NCBI GenBank assembly: GCA_964019415.1 | Contig: OZ025870.1 | Coordinates: 4,762,915 to 4,826,914, forward strand | From: Ianthella basta | Lineage: Eukaryota; Porifera; Demospongiae; Verongiida; Ianthellidae | Direction of reading: 5' to 3' | DNA length: 64,000 nt | Part shown: piece by piece, positions 44,628 to 58,400 of the stretch | Layout: the number at the start of each line of letters is the position of its first letter | How positions within the stretch are numbered: position 1 is the stretch's first letter | Position numbers and translations under genes: made by a program | Notes under the pieces: generated by a model | What the model saw: the letters and a program-made list of their open reading frames with translations, nothing else | Databases searched by the model: none | Told to the model about the DNA's origin: nothing

Positions 44628-45440
44628 TCATTCTACCTTTGACTTGTCTGCTGTGTTGACTTGTTTTTTAGCTTGTTCTTCAAAATATGATGCCAGCAGA
44701 AATTTGATTTCTCTACACTGGCCGCTCAGCTTTACATACATGTCTTTGTATGCTTGTTTTGAGGGTGACATCAGCAGATCTTTGATGTCTTGTGTGTACA
44801 CACTGCATTCTGTAGTGTTTGCCCCATGCTTCCAGAGTCAGTGTCTTTCGGCTGACAGAACATGATTCCAGCACCTCAAGGACAAAAACACTGGTAGGCT
44901 TGTGTAGATGGCCTTGATTATATTCTCTTCACCATCTGTAGCCAGTGGTGACCCTGCTAACTCTGGGACTTCTGCTGCCATAAACTGCATCAGTATTTCG
45001 TGGGTGCACTGCTCCCTTCTCTCGTGAATGAGAAATATTGCTGGCATGACTGGTACTTCCTCAAATAGCACATGTCGAAAAAGCATCAGGGACACATAGA
45101 AATAAGTTATATGTTGTATTGTACGACAGTAGCTGAGGCTGGGCTCCTGGGACGGACAATACAGCTCTTGGGGCCTTCATGATCAGCCAGTACCACTCCT
45201 AGCTCCGGCACCAGGAACAAACGGTGTATGTAACCTGGTACGTATGTCCTGTGTCAATTCTACAAGATTGAACAGGTCGTCCTGTGTATATCTCTGCTCT
45301 TGCTGTGCAGCGAATTGTACATTCTTCACCTGCCTAGGGTTTCTGGGCTTCAGTGTGGATTAATGAGTGGTTGGTACCTCTCCACCTGCAATTTTCTCTT
45401 TGTAATGCAGGAATGGACCACATCTTGCTTTTCTGGCTTC
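44628..45440 (-). pseudogene. Broken MULE-like transposase
   Basis: Minus-strand frames read TLKPRNPRQVKNVQF, then after stops SLMLFRHVLFEEVPVMPAIF, LIHERREQ, ELAGSPLATDGEENI and LRCWNHVLSAERH, then a TGA stop, then LWKHGANTTECSVYTQDI and FLLASYFEEQAKK. The series HERR, TDGE, CWNH and the following W-x-K-H-G block fits the catalytic-core region of MULE-type transposases and the transposase-derived genes common in sponges and cnidarians. At least three in-frame stops or frame breaks make it inactive. Assigned from recalled motif patterns only. Confidence 0.5.
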
Positions 45441-45835
45441 TTTGATTACACTAGGAGCTGTCCTAATGTGTGCCCTACCCTGTGTACTGTTTCTATGAGG
45501 AAACAGTGTGCCTCTTTCAGTTACGGTTCCTAAAAATGAAAGCAAAACAACACAGTTTACTACTTAATCTTACCTTCAATTGAAAATCTTAAAGTCCCTA
45601 TTGTCACATGACCTACTGTGACCTTAAGTTGTTGATGGACACTCCCTCTACACATATTGTCTGTTTGATGCCATCACTTGCCTAATTCTTGCATTGCCTA
45701 CTATTATTGTATGACATTTGTGCCCTCTGTGTGTATGAAGGCCCATTGTCACAATATTGATCACAGTATTTGTATACTATAACTAGTATGCATACATGTC
45801 ACTTTGTGTGCGTGCGTGTGTGTGTTTGTGTGTGT
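45441..45835. other. Intergenic, no gene seen
   Basis: AT-rich sequence between the transposase remnant and a TG repeat. No supported feature. Confidence 0.5.
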
Positions 45836-46700
<865 letters not shown>

Positions 46701-48474
46701 ATGGCCACTTCATTGAGCGACATGGAGCGCGAGTTTAGCGCTCTCGTTATCTCAGACGTCAAGGAGACCGGGAAGGAGCTCGGGAGAGGAGCGTACGGCG
46801 AGGTCAGAGAGGCGGAGTGGTTTGGTGCGCCTTGCGCCACCAAGCGTGTTCACGCAGCGCTGCTACCAGAAGTTGGCGCGGTAAGAAACAGCAAGGTCGC
46901 CAACGACTTTGTGAGAGAGTGCCGCACTTGGAAGAACTTGAGACACCCCAACATCGTGCAACTCCTTGGCGTGCTGTTTAAAACGGACTCTCCCCTCCCC
47001 GTGTTAGTGATGGAGCGAATGAGCACCAGCCTGAGACTTTACATCGAGGCGCACACTAAAGTGGAAATCTGTCTGCCCAGGAAGGCCGACATCCTGCTTC
47101 AAGTGGCCCGGGGTCTGTCCTACCTCCACAGCCATAAGCACGTGCACCGCGATCTCTCACCCAACAACATACTACTGGACACGGAGGGATGGAGGGCGAA
47201 AATCACAGACTTTGGAGTGTCTCGAGCTCTGGGTACAGCAGGAAGTCGAACTACTGGCACTTATGCACCAGGTTTTTCTTAACTCAGGCGCATACGTACA
47301 ATGTCTAGATGACACATGCACTCTAGTGCATTGTGTGTGTGTGCAATTGCATGCATGCTGTCTCTTAGTCTCATTCCCAGGGGCTGGGAACGAGGTTAGC
47401 TGTCTATCGGCACAAACAGAGTGAGCAGTCTGCAATACCGCTGGCTTTTAGTGTTTTGCCCACTAGCTGTAGAGAATCCGCTTGACGACGCAACTGCCAG
47501 GATAGACGTGCGCATTGGCTCACTGGCTACACAAGGACTAAGTGGGTCAAGTGCAAAGTGTGCTGTCGTTTGATGGTTCTCTTGCTCGTTGTCGCTGAAG
47601 TTGAATCGGTCCAGTACAGCTTTACATACTTATACTTCCGCTGGATGGCGGGCCTGTCAGGATGGATGCCGTATTCGAAGTGTGCTGCAGCTTTGCTACC
47701 ATTCAGCTACCTTCTCTTATATACTCAGTCTTGCTTGCTGCAGCCAACGTTAACTTTGCGTCCGTCTATTCCTTGTATACATTGTACATTTGCAGTTACT
47801 GACACTGCATGGCACACCTTAGTGCTAATCCTGCTGTCTCAATCGTTGCTCACCAACATGCCCCTGCATGCATATATACTCCCACTCGACCCCACGATGT
47901 TTTACGTTCGTCTAGTTATGCAATAAATTGATCATAGTACACAATGCTACCCATCAGATGGTGGGTAGGTAAGTAGCAGTGTGTCCATATAATATGTACT
48001 GTTCCCTTAGTTGTAAAATACTTGTACAAGTGCTACTTTCTACACTTAACTGCAGGAACTCCTGCCTTCATGCCCCCTGAAATGTTTGAGATTCCAGCTC
48101 GGTTCAGCGACAAGATGGATGTCTTCTCCTTGGGTTGTGTTGTCATCTTTACCATCACTCACCAGTGGCCGGAGCCAGGCCCCCCTAAGAAGACAGTGGG
48201 AGGGAAGCTAGTAGCATTAAGTGAGCACAAACGTCGGGAGCTCTACCTAGTACTCTACTCTGAGAGGGAACGTGTGTTGTATTTGCAACTCACAGTAAGA
48301 TGTCTTCAAGAGGACCCTAGCAACCGTCCCTCCAGTGCTGCTTTAGCTGAGGACATGTTCAGAATTGTAGAGGAGATGAGAAAAGGCTCAGCCAGAGAAA
48401 CAGTGAGTGGCAGCATGAGGTTGAGGATGTCCTTTGCTGTGTTTGGTCAACAATATTACGAGTTAAACTCATAG
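46701..48474 (+). CDS. TKL-like protein kinase
   Basis: Two exons, 46701-47271 and 48056-48474, phase 1, total 990 bases, 329 residues, essentially one kinase domain. Visible elements: glycine loop GRGAYGEV (28-35), catalytic lysine K48 in CATK, HPNIVQLLGV, catalytic loop HRDLSPNN (149-156), DFGVSR (170-175), activation segment ending GTPAFMPPE in exon 2, and a C-lobe with SDKMDVFSLGCVV and a final PSNRPSS block. All key catalytic residues are present, so it is probably active. HRDLSPNN and FMPPE are typical of tyrosine-kinase-like (TKL) kinases, a group expanded in sponges; Ser/Thr specificity is likely but unproven. The start at 46701 sits in a good context (GAGCCATGG). The exon 1 donor (GTTTTT) is weak. 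No second domain, signal peptide or membrane segment. It lies between the two p190 copies and is not itself duplicated in the window. Confidence 0.88.
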
Positions 48475-49499
48475 GGTGCCGGGGCGCCCCTGAACTCGAA
48501 TTACTTGCCCAGTCAGAGAGAGGGGGGGAGACAGAGAGCATTAGCTAGCAATGACTGTTGTAAATAGAGGAACCTTTCAGCGCATGTTACCTGCCGATAG
48601 TGTAACTTAGATTCCTCTAAGAGTACTAACATTTGCACATGTCGGCGCTATGATTTCCTAAAGTGCACTGCGCTATTCCACTGTCTCAACAAGCTCCATA
48701 AAGGTAGGTTCCCATCATGTGTACTATCAGGCGTTTTGGTTGAAACTCAAGCCAATTTTTCCAAAGAATCTCTTTACGTTAGTTCTAATCTCCTTTCAAC
48801 TTACTACAGTACTATGCAAGAGAGGAAGTTGAAACGTGGTAAGACTACAGACTCATCTCAGAGCACCGCCATTTTAATATGCCCTTCATGATATTTGGAG
48901 TAATGTCTCACAGAAGAGTCATTCAATGAGCTTCTTACTAGCTAACATTAATGTGCAAACACATACCTATGATAGATATGTGAACACAGATGATTGCAAG
49001 CCTTGTAAAGCATAGACCTCGAGCGCTGTCATCTTGAATTGCCCAAAATATATTATAGTCTATTACGAACATGAAGCCATACAAATACCTAAAAGTGAAA
49101 ACAATATTATAAGGGGCTAGCTAAGGTTTTCCACTTTGAGCCATCATAATATTGTAACACCTCCCCATAGGGGGAAAGTGTCAGGTCAGGTCTTATACAT
49201 CAACTAGTACACACCGCACCATTAGCTAAGGCTCAGGATAGATGAATATGAGGTGTGAAGTGTAATGAAACAGCAATTGTTTTGTAACCATGGCCGAAAC
49301 ATCTTTCTACAGCCCCTACCTGCTGCGTGAAAGCTGATCACGTTCAAGTTCATATCTGCTCCGTAGCATGAACCTCTACCACATCAACAATTGTTTTGTT
49401 TTCAGCCAACTACTTTATATGCCTTCAGCATTAAACCACTAATCTTCTGACCCATGTGAAACAAGGTAACACTTTGACATGCACTTATGACTTAGTTAA
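48475..49499. other. Intergenic, no gene seen
   Basis: 3' side of the kinase and AT-rich spacer. No exact AATAAA found close to the stop. The duplicated segment starts at the right edge. Confidence 0.55.
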
Positions 49500-49656
49500 C
49501 TCTCTAAACCAGCCAGCCTCCATGGCCCCAAATATCACTACTGTATGTTAAACATAGCTATAAAATATTGCAGTCCACCTCTGTAGAACAGCCACCTCTC
49601 TTTAAAGCCAATTACAACTGCTCACAGGTGGCTGGCTGCCTCAGGAAGGTTCCACT
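49500..49656 (-). repeat. MITE family 1 copy, left-truncated
   Basis: Begins abruptly in the interior (CTCTCTAAACCAGCCAGCCT) and keeps the right end GGTTCCACTG followed by TA. Its intact counterpart is 25152-25401. The missing left end marks the left limit of the duplication. Confidence 0.85.
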
Positions 49657-49739
49657 GTACATACAATACCATCTGCATATTTGTACTTGCTTATTTGGAC
49701 ACATACTGTGAGCATCCTTACAAAGGACACCCTGAAATA

Positions 49740-50510
49740 TGGGGTCCTCTCTAATGTAGACAGTGCCCAGTGTCCCAGGTACATAGAGATGTGTACTAAA
49801 CTACAGTACCTCTGAAATAAGGACATCTCTCTAATGTGGACAGTGACTACTGTCCCAGGTACACAGAGATGTGTGCAAAGCTACCTCTGAAATGTGGACA
49901 CCTCTCTATTGAGGACAGTGCCTACTGTCCCAGTTACACAGAGATGTGTACAAAGCTACCTCTGAAATAAGGACACCTCTCTGTTGAGGACAGTGCTTAC
50001 TGTCCCAGCTACATAGAGATGTGTACAAAACTACCTCTGAAATAAGGACACCTCTCTGTTGAGGACAGTGCTTACTGTCCCAGCTACATAGAGATGTGTA
50101 CAAAACTACCTCTGAAATAAGGACACCTCTCTAATGAGGACACTGCCTACTGTCCCAGCTACATAGAAATGTGTACAAAGCTACCTCTGAAATAAGGACA
50201 CCTCTCTAATGAGGACAGTGTCTCCTGTTCCAGCTACATAGAGATATGTACAAAGCTACCTCTGAAATATGGATACCTCTCTATTGAGGACAGTGCTTAC
50301 TGTCCCAGTTACACAGAGATGTGTACAAAGGTACCTCTGAAATAAGGACACCTCTCTAATGAGGACAGTGCTTACTGTCCCAGTTACACAGAGATGTGTA
50401 CAAAGGTACCTCTGAAATAAGGACACCTCTCTAATGAGGACAGTGCCTACTATCCCAGCTACATAGAGATGTGTACAAACTACCTCTGAAATAAGGACAC
50501 TCTCTAATGA
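49740..50510 (+). repeat. 75-bp repeat array (family 2), long copy
   Basis: About ten tandem units of 75 bases, each with CTGTCCCAGCTACATAGAGA and a CTACCTCTGAAATAAGGACA-type junction. The array ends with the same terminus as at 25.74 kb. Long minus-strand frames (YTSLCSWDSKHCPQ) are the repeat read through. Confidence 0.95.
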
Positions 50511-50664
50511 AGGCAGTTGGGCCTGTCCCGACATGTTGAGGTGTCGCACTGTAGTTTTGTTATGGGGACTTAGATGATGTCTTTGTTATAGTTGCCTATC
50601 CTACAAGAGTGCTTGTACTAGGTATTGGTTATCATTGCATGTGAAGTGATAACATGTGTGTATG

Positions 50665-51140
<476 letters not shown>

Positions 51141-51143
<3 letters not shown>

Positions 51144-51203
51144 ACCACCAACAACAACAACAACAACTCTCACATGAAGGAGAATTCTGCAGTGCTCCAG
51201 GCA
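51141..51203 (-). repeat. Inverted fragment of the p190 exon 13/intron 13 boundary
   Basis: After the (CA)n come ACCACCACCAACAACAACAA and then CTCACATGAAGGAGAATTCT, GCAGTGCTCC. This is the reverse complement of 37909-37960, the last coding bases of p190 exon 13, its GTGAGAG donor and the (GTT)n/(GT)n that follow. Identity is essentially complete over the 30-plus unique bases. Homology stops on the far side at CTCC. The equivalent place in copy 1 (26.56 kb) lacks it. Confidence 0.88.
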
Positions 51204-51960
51204 CTTAGGGCTGGGGAGGGACGGTCTAGTCTAGGTGATGATTAGTTCGGACCTAGTTGACCAATCATAATTATGCATTTGGTAGGAATTCTTGCTAATA
51301 GTATTCATAGGCTGTGGGAGCTTCAGATATGCATAGTATGCCTTTTGATGGCGATGGATGGCTTTGAGGACGTGGTGGATCGAGCTGTCCCTGTACTCCC
51401 CCACTGCCGCTCTTGGATTGTTTTCGGGCTGGAGATCGAGTGGACGGTCATGGAGAGAGCTGCAATGGGCTTAATAGGCTATTCACTCATTTGGAACTTG
51501 AAAAGGATTCACAAGCAGAAGAAACCTTCTCTCGCAATGTGTGCTTCCTTGCCTCGACATCATCATGAAGTTGAACCACTGTTAGACCATGCAAATTTGA
51601 TTCACTGTTTGTTGTCCAGTACATTTGTAAAGGGCGTGAGTGTGGGAGGTCATTTTTCATTATTCATCGTAAACACTATAGCTATTGAAACACATCAAAA
51701 TGCATCATTAGCTGGCGATTTATATATATGCTTCGATTAGGAGCAGTCTGCACAGTGTGAGTATGATGGGTCTGGCAGGTGAGGATAGTCTGCTAGCTAA
51801 ATAATGTTATTTTGGCTCTGCATGGATAGGAAGAGCTAACCTGTAGCTGGTGATCTAAATAGTTAGTGCAAGTTGGAGAGGCTGGGTAAAAAACATGTGG
51901 GCAGGGACGATAAACTGTGAATCAAATTTGCTTGGCCTTATATGGCAAGCACGACACAGA
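51204..51960 (+). other. Copy-2-specific insertion with an unassigned 155-codon frame
   Basis: This stretch has no counterpart in copy 1. The frame 51273-51740 (starting MHLVGILANSIHRLW) has no domain, signal peptide or repeat that I recognise. It is unusually long for the local AT content but has no splice or promoter support. It may derive from a transposon or from the rearrangement that brought the inverted p190 fragment. Confidence 0.35.
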
Positions 51961-52821
51961 CTGCTTTCTTCCTCTGTGATGCTCAGCTGGGTAGCTATCA
52001 CAAAAATACAATAAAAGACTTGGCTAGACTACTCCCTGCAAGTTCTCTGCACCTAGGTGCAGTACACGTCCACTGTAGTGGCATGAAAGAGCAGTCTTTT
52101 ATGCCACTATGTTGTCAATCACGAGTTTTATGATGAGCATTTTTGCAGTTGCAGGGTTTTACGTAGTCTGGCTAGCTTGAGCTTGGGCTAAAGTTTCATG
52201 CGGCGAAACGTTTGCAGATGACTGCTGATCCATGAAAACAGCAAAATTTAACCCTGCAAATGTTAATGTGTAGCTATACGGTAGCAGCCATTCAAGGGTT
52301 CCAGGTATGCATACGTACATATTCTGCCAACGTCTCATCCAACCCACCACCATCGTTGTTTGTAGTCATGCTTGTCATCACAATGTTTTCCAAGATTATT
52401 GTGTAGTGTTATCAGTGGATGACTTGTCTCCTCTGGTATCATGAAGTGTGGTGACTTTGGTAAAGGTCTGTGGGATATGAAGCTGTATAAGTGTCCACAA
52501 CTAGCTGCTGCCATGGCAACAAAATGGGCTCACTTAGGTTCATGTGTTTGCTTTGATTGGCTAATTTATAACTGTATACTCCTTGGCCCATGCCTAATGG
52601 TCACAGTGGTTGTTTGGAATGCTGTGGGTTTCTGTAATATGCACGTGTAATGTTACAAGGAAATGGAATGTGTTGAGATATAACAGTGTAGTCCATTTAT
52701 GTGTGGTGGACTACACTATGGGGACGTTGACGGACTGGTCTCCGTAGAGAGGTTGTATTGTATAAGAAGTTGAAAATGTCTTTCACTTCTCCCATTATTG
52801 ATCCGGTAGGCCGTTGTTGCT

Positions 52822-55011
52822 ATGGCAATGGCCAAATCTCCACCTCTTCTTCCCCCGGTGACGGTTGCCGTGATTGGCATCCCCAGTTCACAGAATGACG
52901 GGATTGGATCGGGCAAGTCTTGCATCTGTGACCGCTTCCTTCATCCTGGGGCAGATGAGTATACAGGTGAGGTGGGAGGGGCGTCGCCATTTGTGGGTGT
53001 GGCAGCACTTTTTGGGGAGTGGGACATCACGTTCTGGGGGGTTGGCATTGCCTTTTTGAGGGTTGAACAATTACCTTTTGGGTTGGACATTGCTTTTTGG
53101 GGGATGGGACATCACCTTTTGAAGGTGATAGATCATCATTTGAGGAATGTGTTCATAATCTTCACATTCATTTGGGAGCAAGATAGCAATGTGGAACACT
53201 TTTGAATGGTGTAGAAGATTGCAACCGTGACGTAGGTGCCTACTGACCATCTCATTGTACTTAGCTACATAACATATATTGGCATTGCATCAACTCTAAA
53301 CATGTAATGTACCTCTAGTCTAGTGTAGGAAAGGGTCTGGTACAATGCCTATGTGCTGCTTGTGCAGAGACCCCCGGAACTAGGGGTAATAATTGCATTC
53401 CACGCCCACATGTTACTAGGCAACCGCCCGCCCACAACTACTGGAGTTCGCAAGCCGTTGCAATGAATGCTACGGCTCGATCGGTGTGTTGCAGGCTGCT
53501 ACGAAAAGGCTTTGCAAAGCGAAATCACTCGATCCGCGAAGGCTAAAAAATCAGTGCCGAACGAATCGTGGCCTTCAATGCCACGGCTTGCGCAACGCCA
53601 GTAGTTGTGGGTGGGCGGTTGCCTAGTAACGTGTGGGTGCATAGGCATTGTACCAGACCCTTTCCCCCTGGAAAGTGTTCTGGATACACGAGACTATAAC
53701 TCTCCTGGGTTCATGAGGCAGCGCTGTACATATTGTGTGTTTGTGCATATTGTATGTTAGCTGTCACTTGTATCAGTAAGTTTGTCAGTATGTTGGCTGA
53801 CACTTCAACTGACTTGTGTCAATGATGGATATATGTACATACATACTCTCTTCCCATTTTTGTTGAGTGACACCTCATCTTATAGTATAGCAGGGTAGGG
53901 GATTTGGGTCTGCCATGACATATGCATCTCATTATCTTTGAAAAACAAGATGGCAGTGGTTTTACTTAATCCCTATATATGAACTGTTCCCCAAACCCTA
54001 CCTGTTGTTACCTGGGATACGGGTGAGTACTACACCCAACATTTATTTGATACATACATATATGTTGGTATTGTAGGTGTGGTAGGTGTAATGACTGCTG
54101 ACATTGTTGAAGGTAGTATGTAGCATGATTGGCAAAGTTAGTCTGCACATCCCTTGGCTATTCACCCTTGTCCTGTCTTCTTCACTTGCAGGAGAGCATT
54201 CTGTTTTGGTGACACAACAAGACTACTCCAGTTCTGTCGTGAACTCGACCAATTTCCTCTATTGGGGCTACCAAGACCTCAACATGGGCGGGGCTGATGA
54301 AGAGGGAGGGGCAAGTGGGGGCGGGGGAACCCCCTGCCGACTCCACCTGATTGAGCACACAGAATTCATTGACCTGGATACAGGTCAGCCGTTTCACTCA
54401 GCTCAGCCGTACATGAAGAGGGTCTGCAACACAAAGGTGTTATCCAAGGGGAAGGTGGCTTACATCAGCTTCAAACAGCTCACTCTACCAGAAAGCTTTC
54501 CTGACGCCCCAAAGCTCCCGGACAAGCTGGCCGTTGATGCCTTCCTCCTCTGTGTTGATGCCAGCGCTGACTTCAGTGATGGCTCTATCCAGCGACAGTT
54601 TTTGAATAGGTTGCTACCAGAGTTGATTAAGACTAAGAAACCGTAAGTTTTGGGTTGACTCTTGCACACATACATACACACGGACATGGTTACAGACAGA
54701 TGGACGCATGCTCGCAGCATCACAGTTGAGGACAAGACACACACATGCACATATGTACACTAGTCTTACGTACACGCACACATGCAAATACACACATGCG
54801 CATGCACACACGCTTTCTCACCTCACCAGCACATTGAGGTATGCACACTCCCCCGTCATTAGACAGACTCTCCTAATCTCTTTAGACCATCTGTTTAATG
54901 TGTCAGTTTAGCACAGTAGTAGGTTGGGAAGGCTTACATCACTTGGGTTGATCATCGCCGTCAGTCTGTCACCATTACGTTACACAAGTATCCCTGCACA
55001 CTATGCACACC

Positions 55012-55076
<65 letters not shown>

Positions 55077-55401
55077 ACTTTCTTCAGGTATGTGTTGGCC
55101 ATTACTAAGTGTGACATCGCCAGTCCAGAGGCCATTAAGGTTGTGTCGGAGTTTGCCTCCAAACAGAAGAAGCAACCACCAGTGGTGGAGGTGAGCGCCC
55201 TCCACGGTGGTATCAACGTGTCCACAGCAGTCCTCTTAGCTGCACACCACGGGAACCAGAAGTTCGGCATACCCAAACCAAAGGTGTGTGTCTATAGAAA
55301 AGGGGGGGTAAATTTCGAGCGTGTGTGTCTGTGTGTGTGCACATTTGTGATGCTGTGCATGAGTCCCACTCCCCCACCCTGTACCATACCTGAAGAAAGT
55401 G

Positions 55402-55444
<43 letters not shown>

Positions 55445-58400
55445 GTGCAGGGATATTTGTGTAAGGTAATGGTGACAGACTGACAGCGATGGTCAACCCC
55501 ACCTACCCCCTCCTCACCCTGCCCCTCCCACTCCCCCACCTGCCCCTCTAACTCCCCCACCTGTCCCTCTAACTCCCTTCAGAACCCTACCTTTGCAGAT
55601 GAGAAGAAGGTGAGAGATGAGCTGGTAGCCACAGCAAAAGAGAAGCTGACTACCCTAATAAAGAATGTTGCCACAGAATTTGACATGAAGGTGTGTGTGC
55701 GCCCACACACGTGCATCTTGGTGGTGTAAGGACATGCTCTGTCATGATAATTTCATCAGTTTGTTGAGTTGAAGTATCCCTATTCTATTGCCTCCATCTC
55801 TCCACCTCTTTGTCTCTTCTTCCCCTCCCCTCCCATCCTTTGTTAATCCCACCCCTTCACTCCCCTCCTCATCCCTCCCCTCCCCTCCCCTCCTCCTCTC
55901 ACTGTAGCCGCCAAAAGTGTTTGATCTGATCATCATCACACCCGAGGGTAAGGAGTACGTCAGGCTACAAGGTACCAAGGCCATAAAGACAGTCATTCGC
56001 CTCCACCTCAGTAGCCTGCGCAATGCAAAGGAGATCGAGCGGCAGGAAGAACTGATGAAGAAGTTACATGATGTGTTAAAGCACTGTGTCCCAAAACTGG
56101 AACCTCTTCCGGAAGGAGAATCTCAAGACTTGGAAGATGACAAGAAAAGAATGCTTGAACTAGTGACATCACATGAGAAGTACAAGTCCTTCTTTTTGGA
56201 TGATGTAGGAGTACAGAAGAAGTCTCAGTCTTCACTCCCGTCTTCTTCGTCGTCTCTGAGGGGCTTTTCCAAGCTGTGGTGCTGTGATGCTGTGTTGAAG
56301 AAGGAAGAAGAGAGAGTGCCTTGGTCCTTTCTGATGGTACGTATGTAGATAGGTGCAGTTTGGATTGTGCATTTTGCATTGTTACAATAGCATAGTCTAT
56401 TAATGTGTAGATGTGGTAGAACTTTATGGACCATAATCTCCTCCCCTCCCTCCCTTCCCTCCCTTCCCTCTCCTCGCTCCTTCCCTTCTTTCCCAATTCC
56501 CAGATGAAGGAGACAGAGAAGCTACTGTTAGACTACACCATGGAAGCGAAGCAGCGTGCGTTGGACGAGAAGCTCCTTATGAGGATTGACAAGGCTTTGC
56601 AGTCGTGTCAGGATGACATACTGCCAGGTAGGGTATTTCCCTTATTTGTATTGCTATGGAAACTGATTAGTTGTAACTGTAACTACACATGGTGGATATT
56701 TTTTATGGCATGTCACAAAAGGCATTTGTTACAGTTGTCCTTAACAACATGCATAATAAAATTATTGGAAGTCATTTGCATGTCGTAGAAATACTGTATA
56801 ATGGCCGACAAGGTCAGATGCTTACCAAACCGTCTTGTGCATAGTCTTGTAGACATCTCTATGTACGTAGCTGAGGCAGTAGGCACTGTCCTCATTAGAG
56901 AGGTGCCCTTATTTCAGAGGTAGTTTTGTTCACATCTCTGTAGCTGGGACAGTAGGCACTGTTCTCATTACTTTAGTGTCCTGAATTCAGGGTATCCTTT
57001 ATCAGGGCATGCTTACAATTAACCTTTGCTACTCATTGGTGTCACATCAGTGACACCAAAGTGAATCACTCCAATCTGGACTTAATGCACATCACACGGA
57101 CTATGCCAATGTCACGTCTCCTTTACCTTCTATCTCTCATTGCTTACTGTAATGGTAATGTCTTAATGTAAACACTTTTGTTTACTGTCAATTCATCAAT
57201 AAATCAATCAGTCACTGAACAGTATCTTCTATGCAGGAGGTTGTTCTTACATAATAGTCTCATACCTATAATATCATAAACATGTCATTGCCTAAAATTA
57301 TCATTCCATTGTTTCCTTGGCCGCCCTCTTCCTCTTCTTCCTTCCATTTCAGCTTGGTATACTCTCTTTACTAGCCTGTCTGGACCCATCTCTTCCAATG
57401 CTTCTCTCCATCTCCTTTGGCTCTTTTTCACTTTCTCTAGCACCCCTTCTTGTTGTAACTCCTCCCTAATCTCCACATTTCTCACCCTGTAAACCCTTCT
57501 CTTCTCTACAATTCGCCTTAACACATGCATTTCTGTTGCCTGGACTGCCGACTCTTGTTGTTTGTTTAGTACCCACGTTTCACTTCCATACATTAGTGTG
57601 GGTACTACGATGGCATTATATACTCTCAACTTTGTCCTCCTACTTAACTCCTTCCTCTTCCACACCGGTTCATTCAACACCCCTATCACTCTTGCCGCCT
57701 TCCCAATCCTACTCCTAATTTCCTCTTCCATTCTTCCATCTCCACTTATCATCACTCCCAAATACTTCAATACTTCCACTGACTCCAACTTCCTGTCCCC
57801 AACTTCCACACAGCAATGTTCCCTCTCCTGCCCCACCTTCATTACCTCCATCTTCTCCCAATTCATTTTCATTTCCCCCTTTGTCAATGCCTCATTCAAT
57901 TTTGTTAGATTCACTCGTAGGGACTCTTCACTGTCTGCCCCCAACACCATGTCATCCGCAAAAACTTGGTCTATACAACCTCTCATTGCTCTAAACCCGC
58001 CTTGCTCTTCCATCACTCTCCCCTCCGTGCTGGCTCTTAACCTAGTGTTCAATACTTTACCAAACCATTTCCCGGCCACACTCAGCAGACTTATTCCTCT
58101 GTAGTTACTGCACATCAGCCTGCAACCCTTCTTGTAGATGGGAATGACCACTGCTCTAGCTCCTCCAAATCCCTTGGGGCCTTACCAAACCTCATCACCA
58201 TATTGAACACCATTTGCATCTACTTCATTAAGTTTATTCCTCCTGGCTTCAACAACTCCACTTGAATCTCACACACACCTGGACTTTTCCCATTCTTCAT
58301 CTTTCTCAGCTCTCTCGCCATTTCCTCCAGCTCAATCTCCTCAGTCTCTTCCGTCACGCTTACACCCACCCTACAGTTCTCCACATCCTCTCTTATCCCT

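Noticed and set aside
57562..58104. Plus-strand frame of 180 codons within the LINE
   Set aside because: Antisense shadow of the minus-strand reverse transcriptase.
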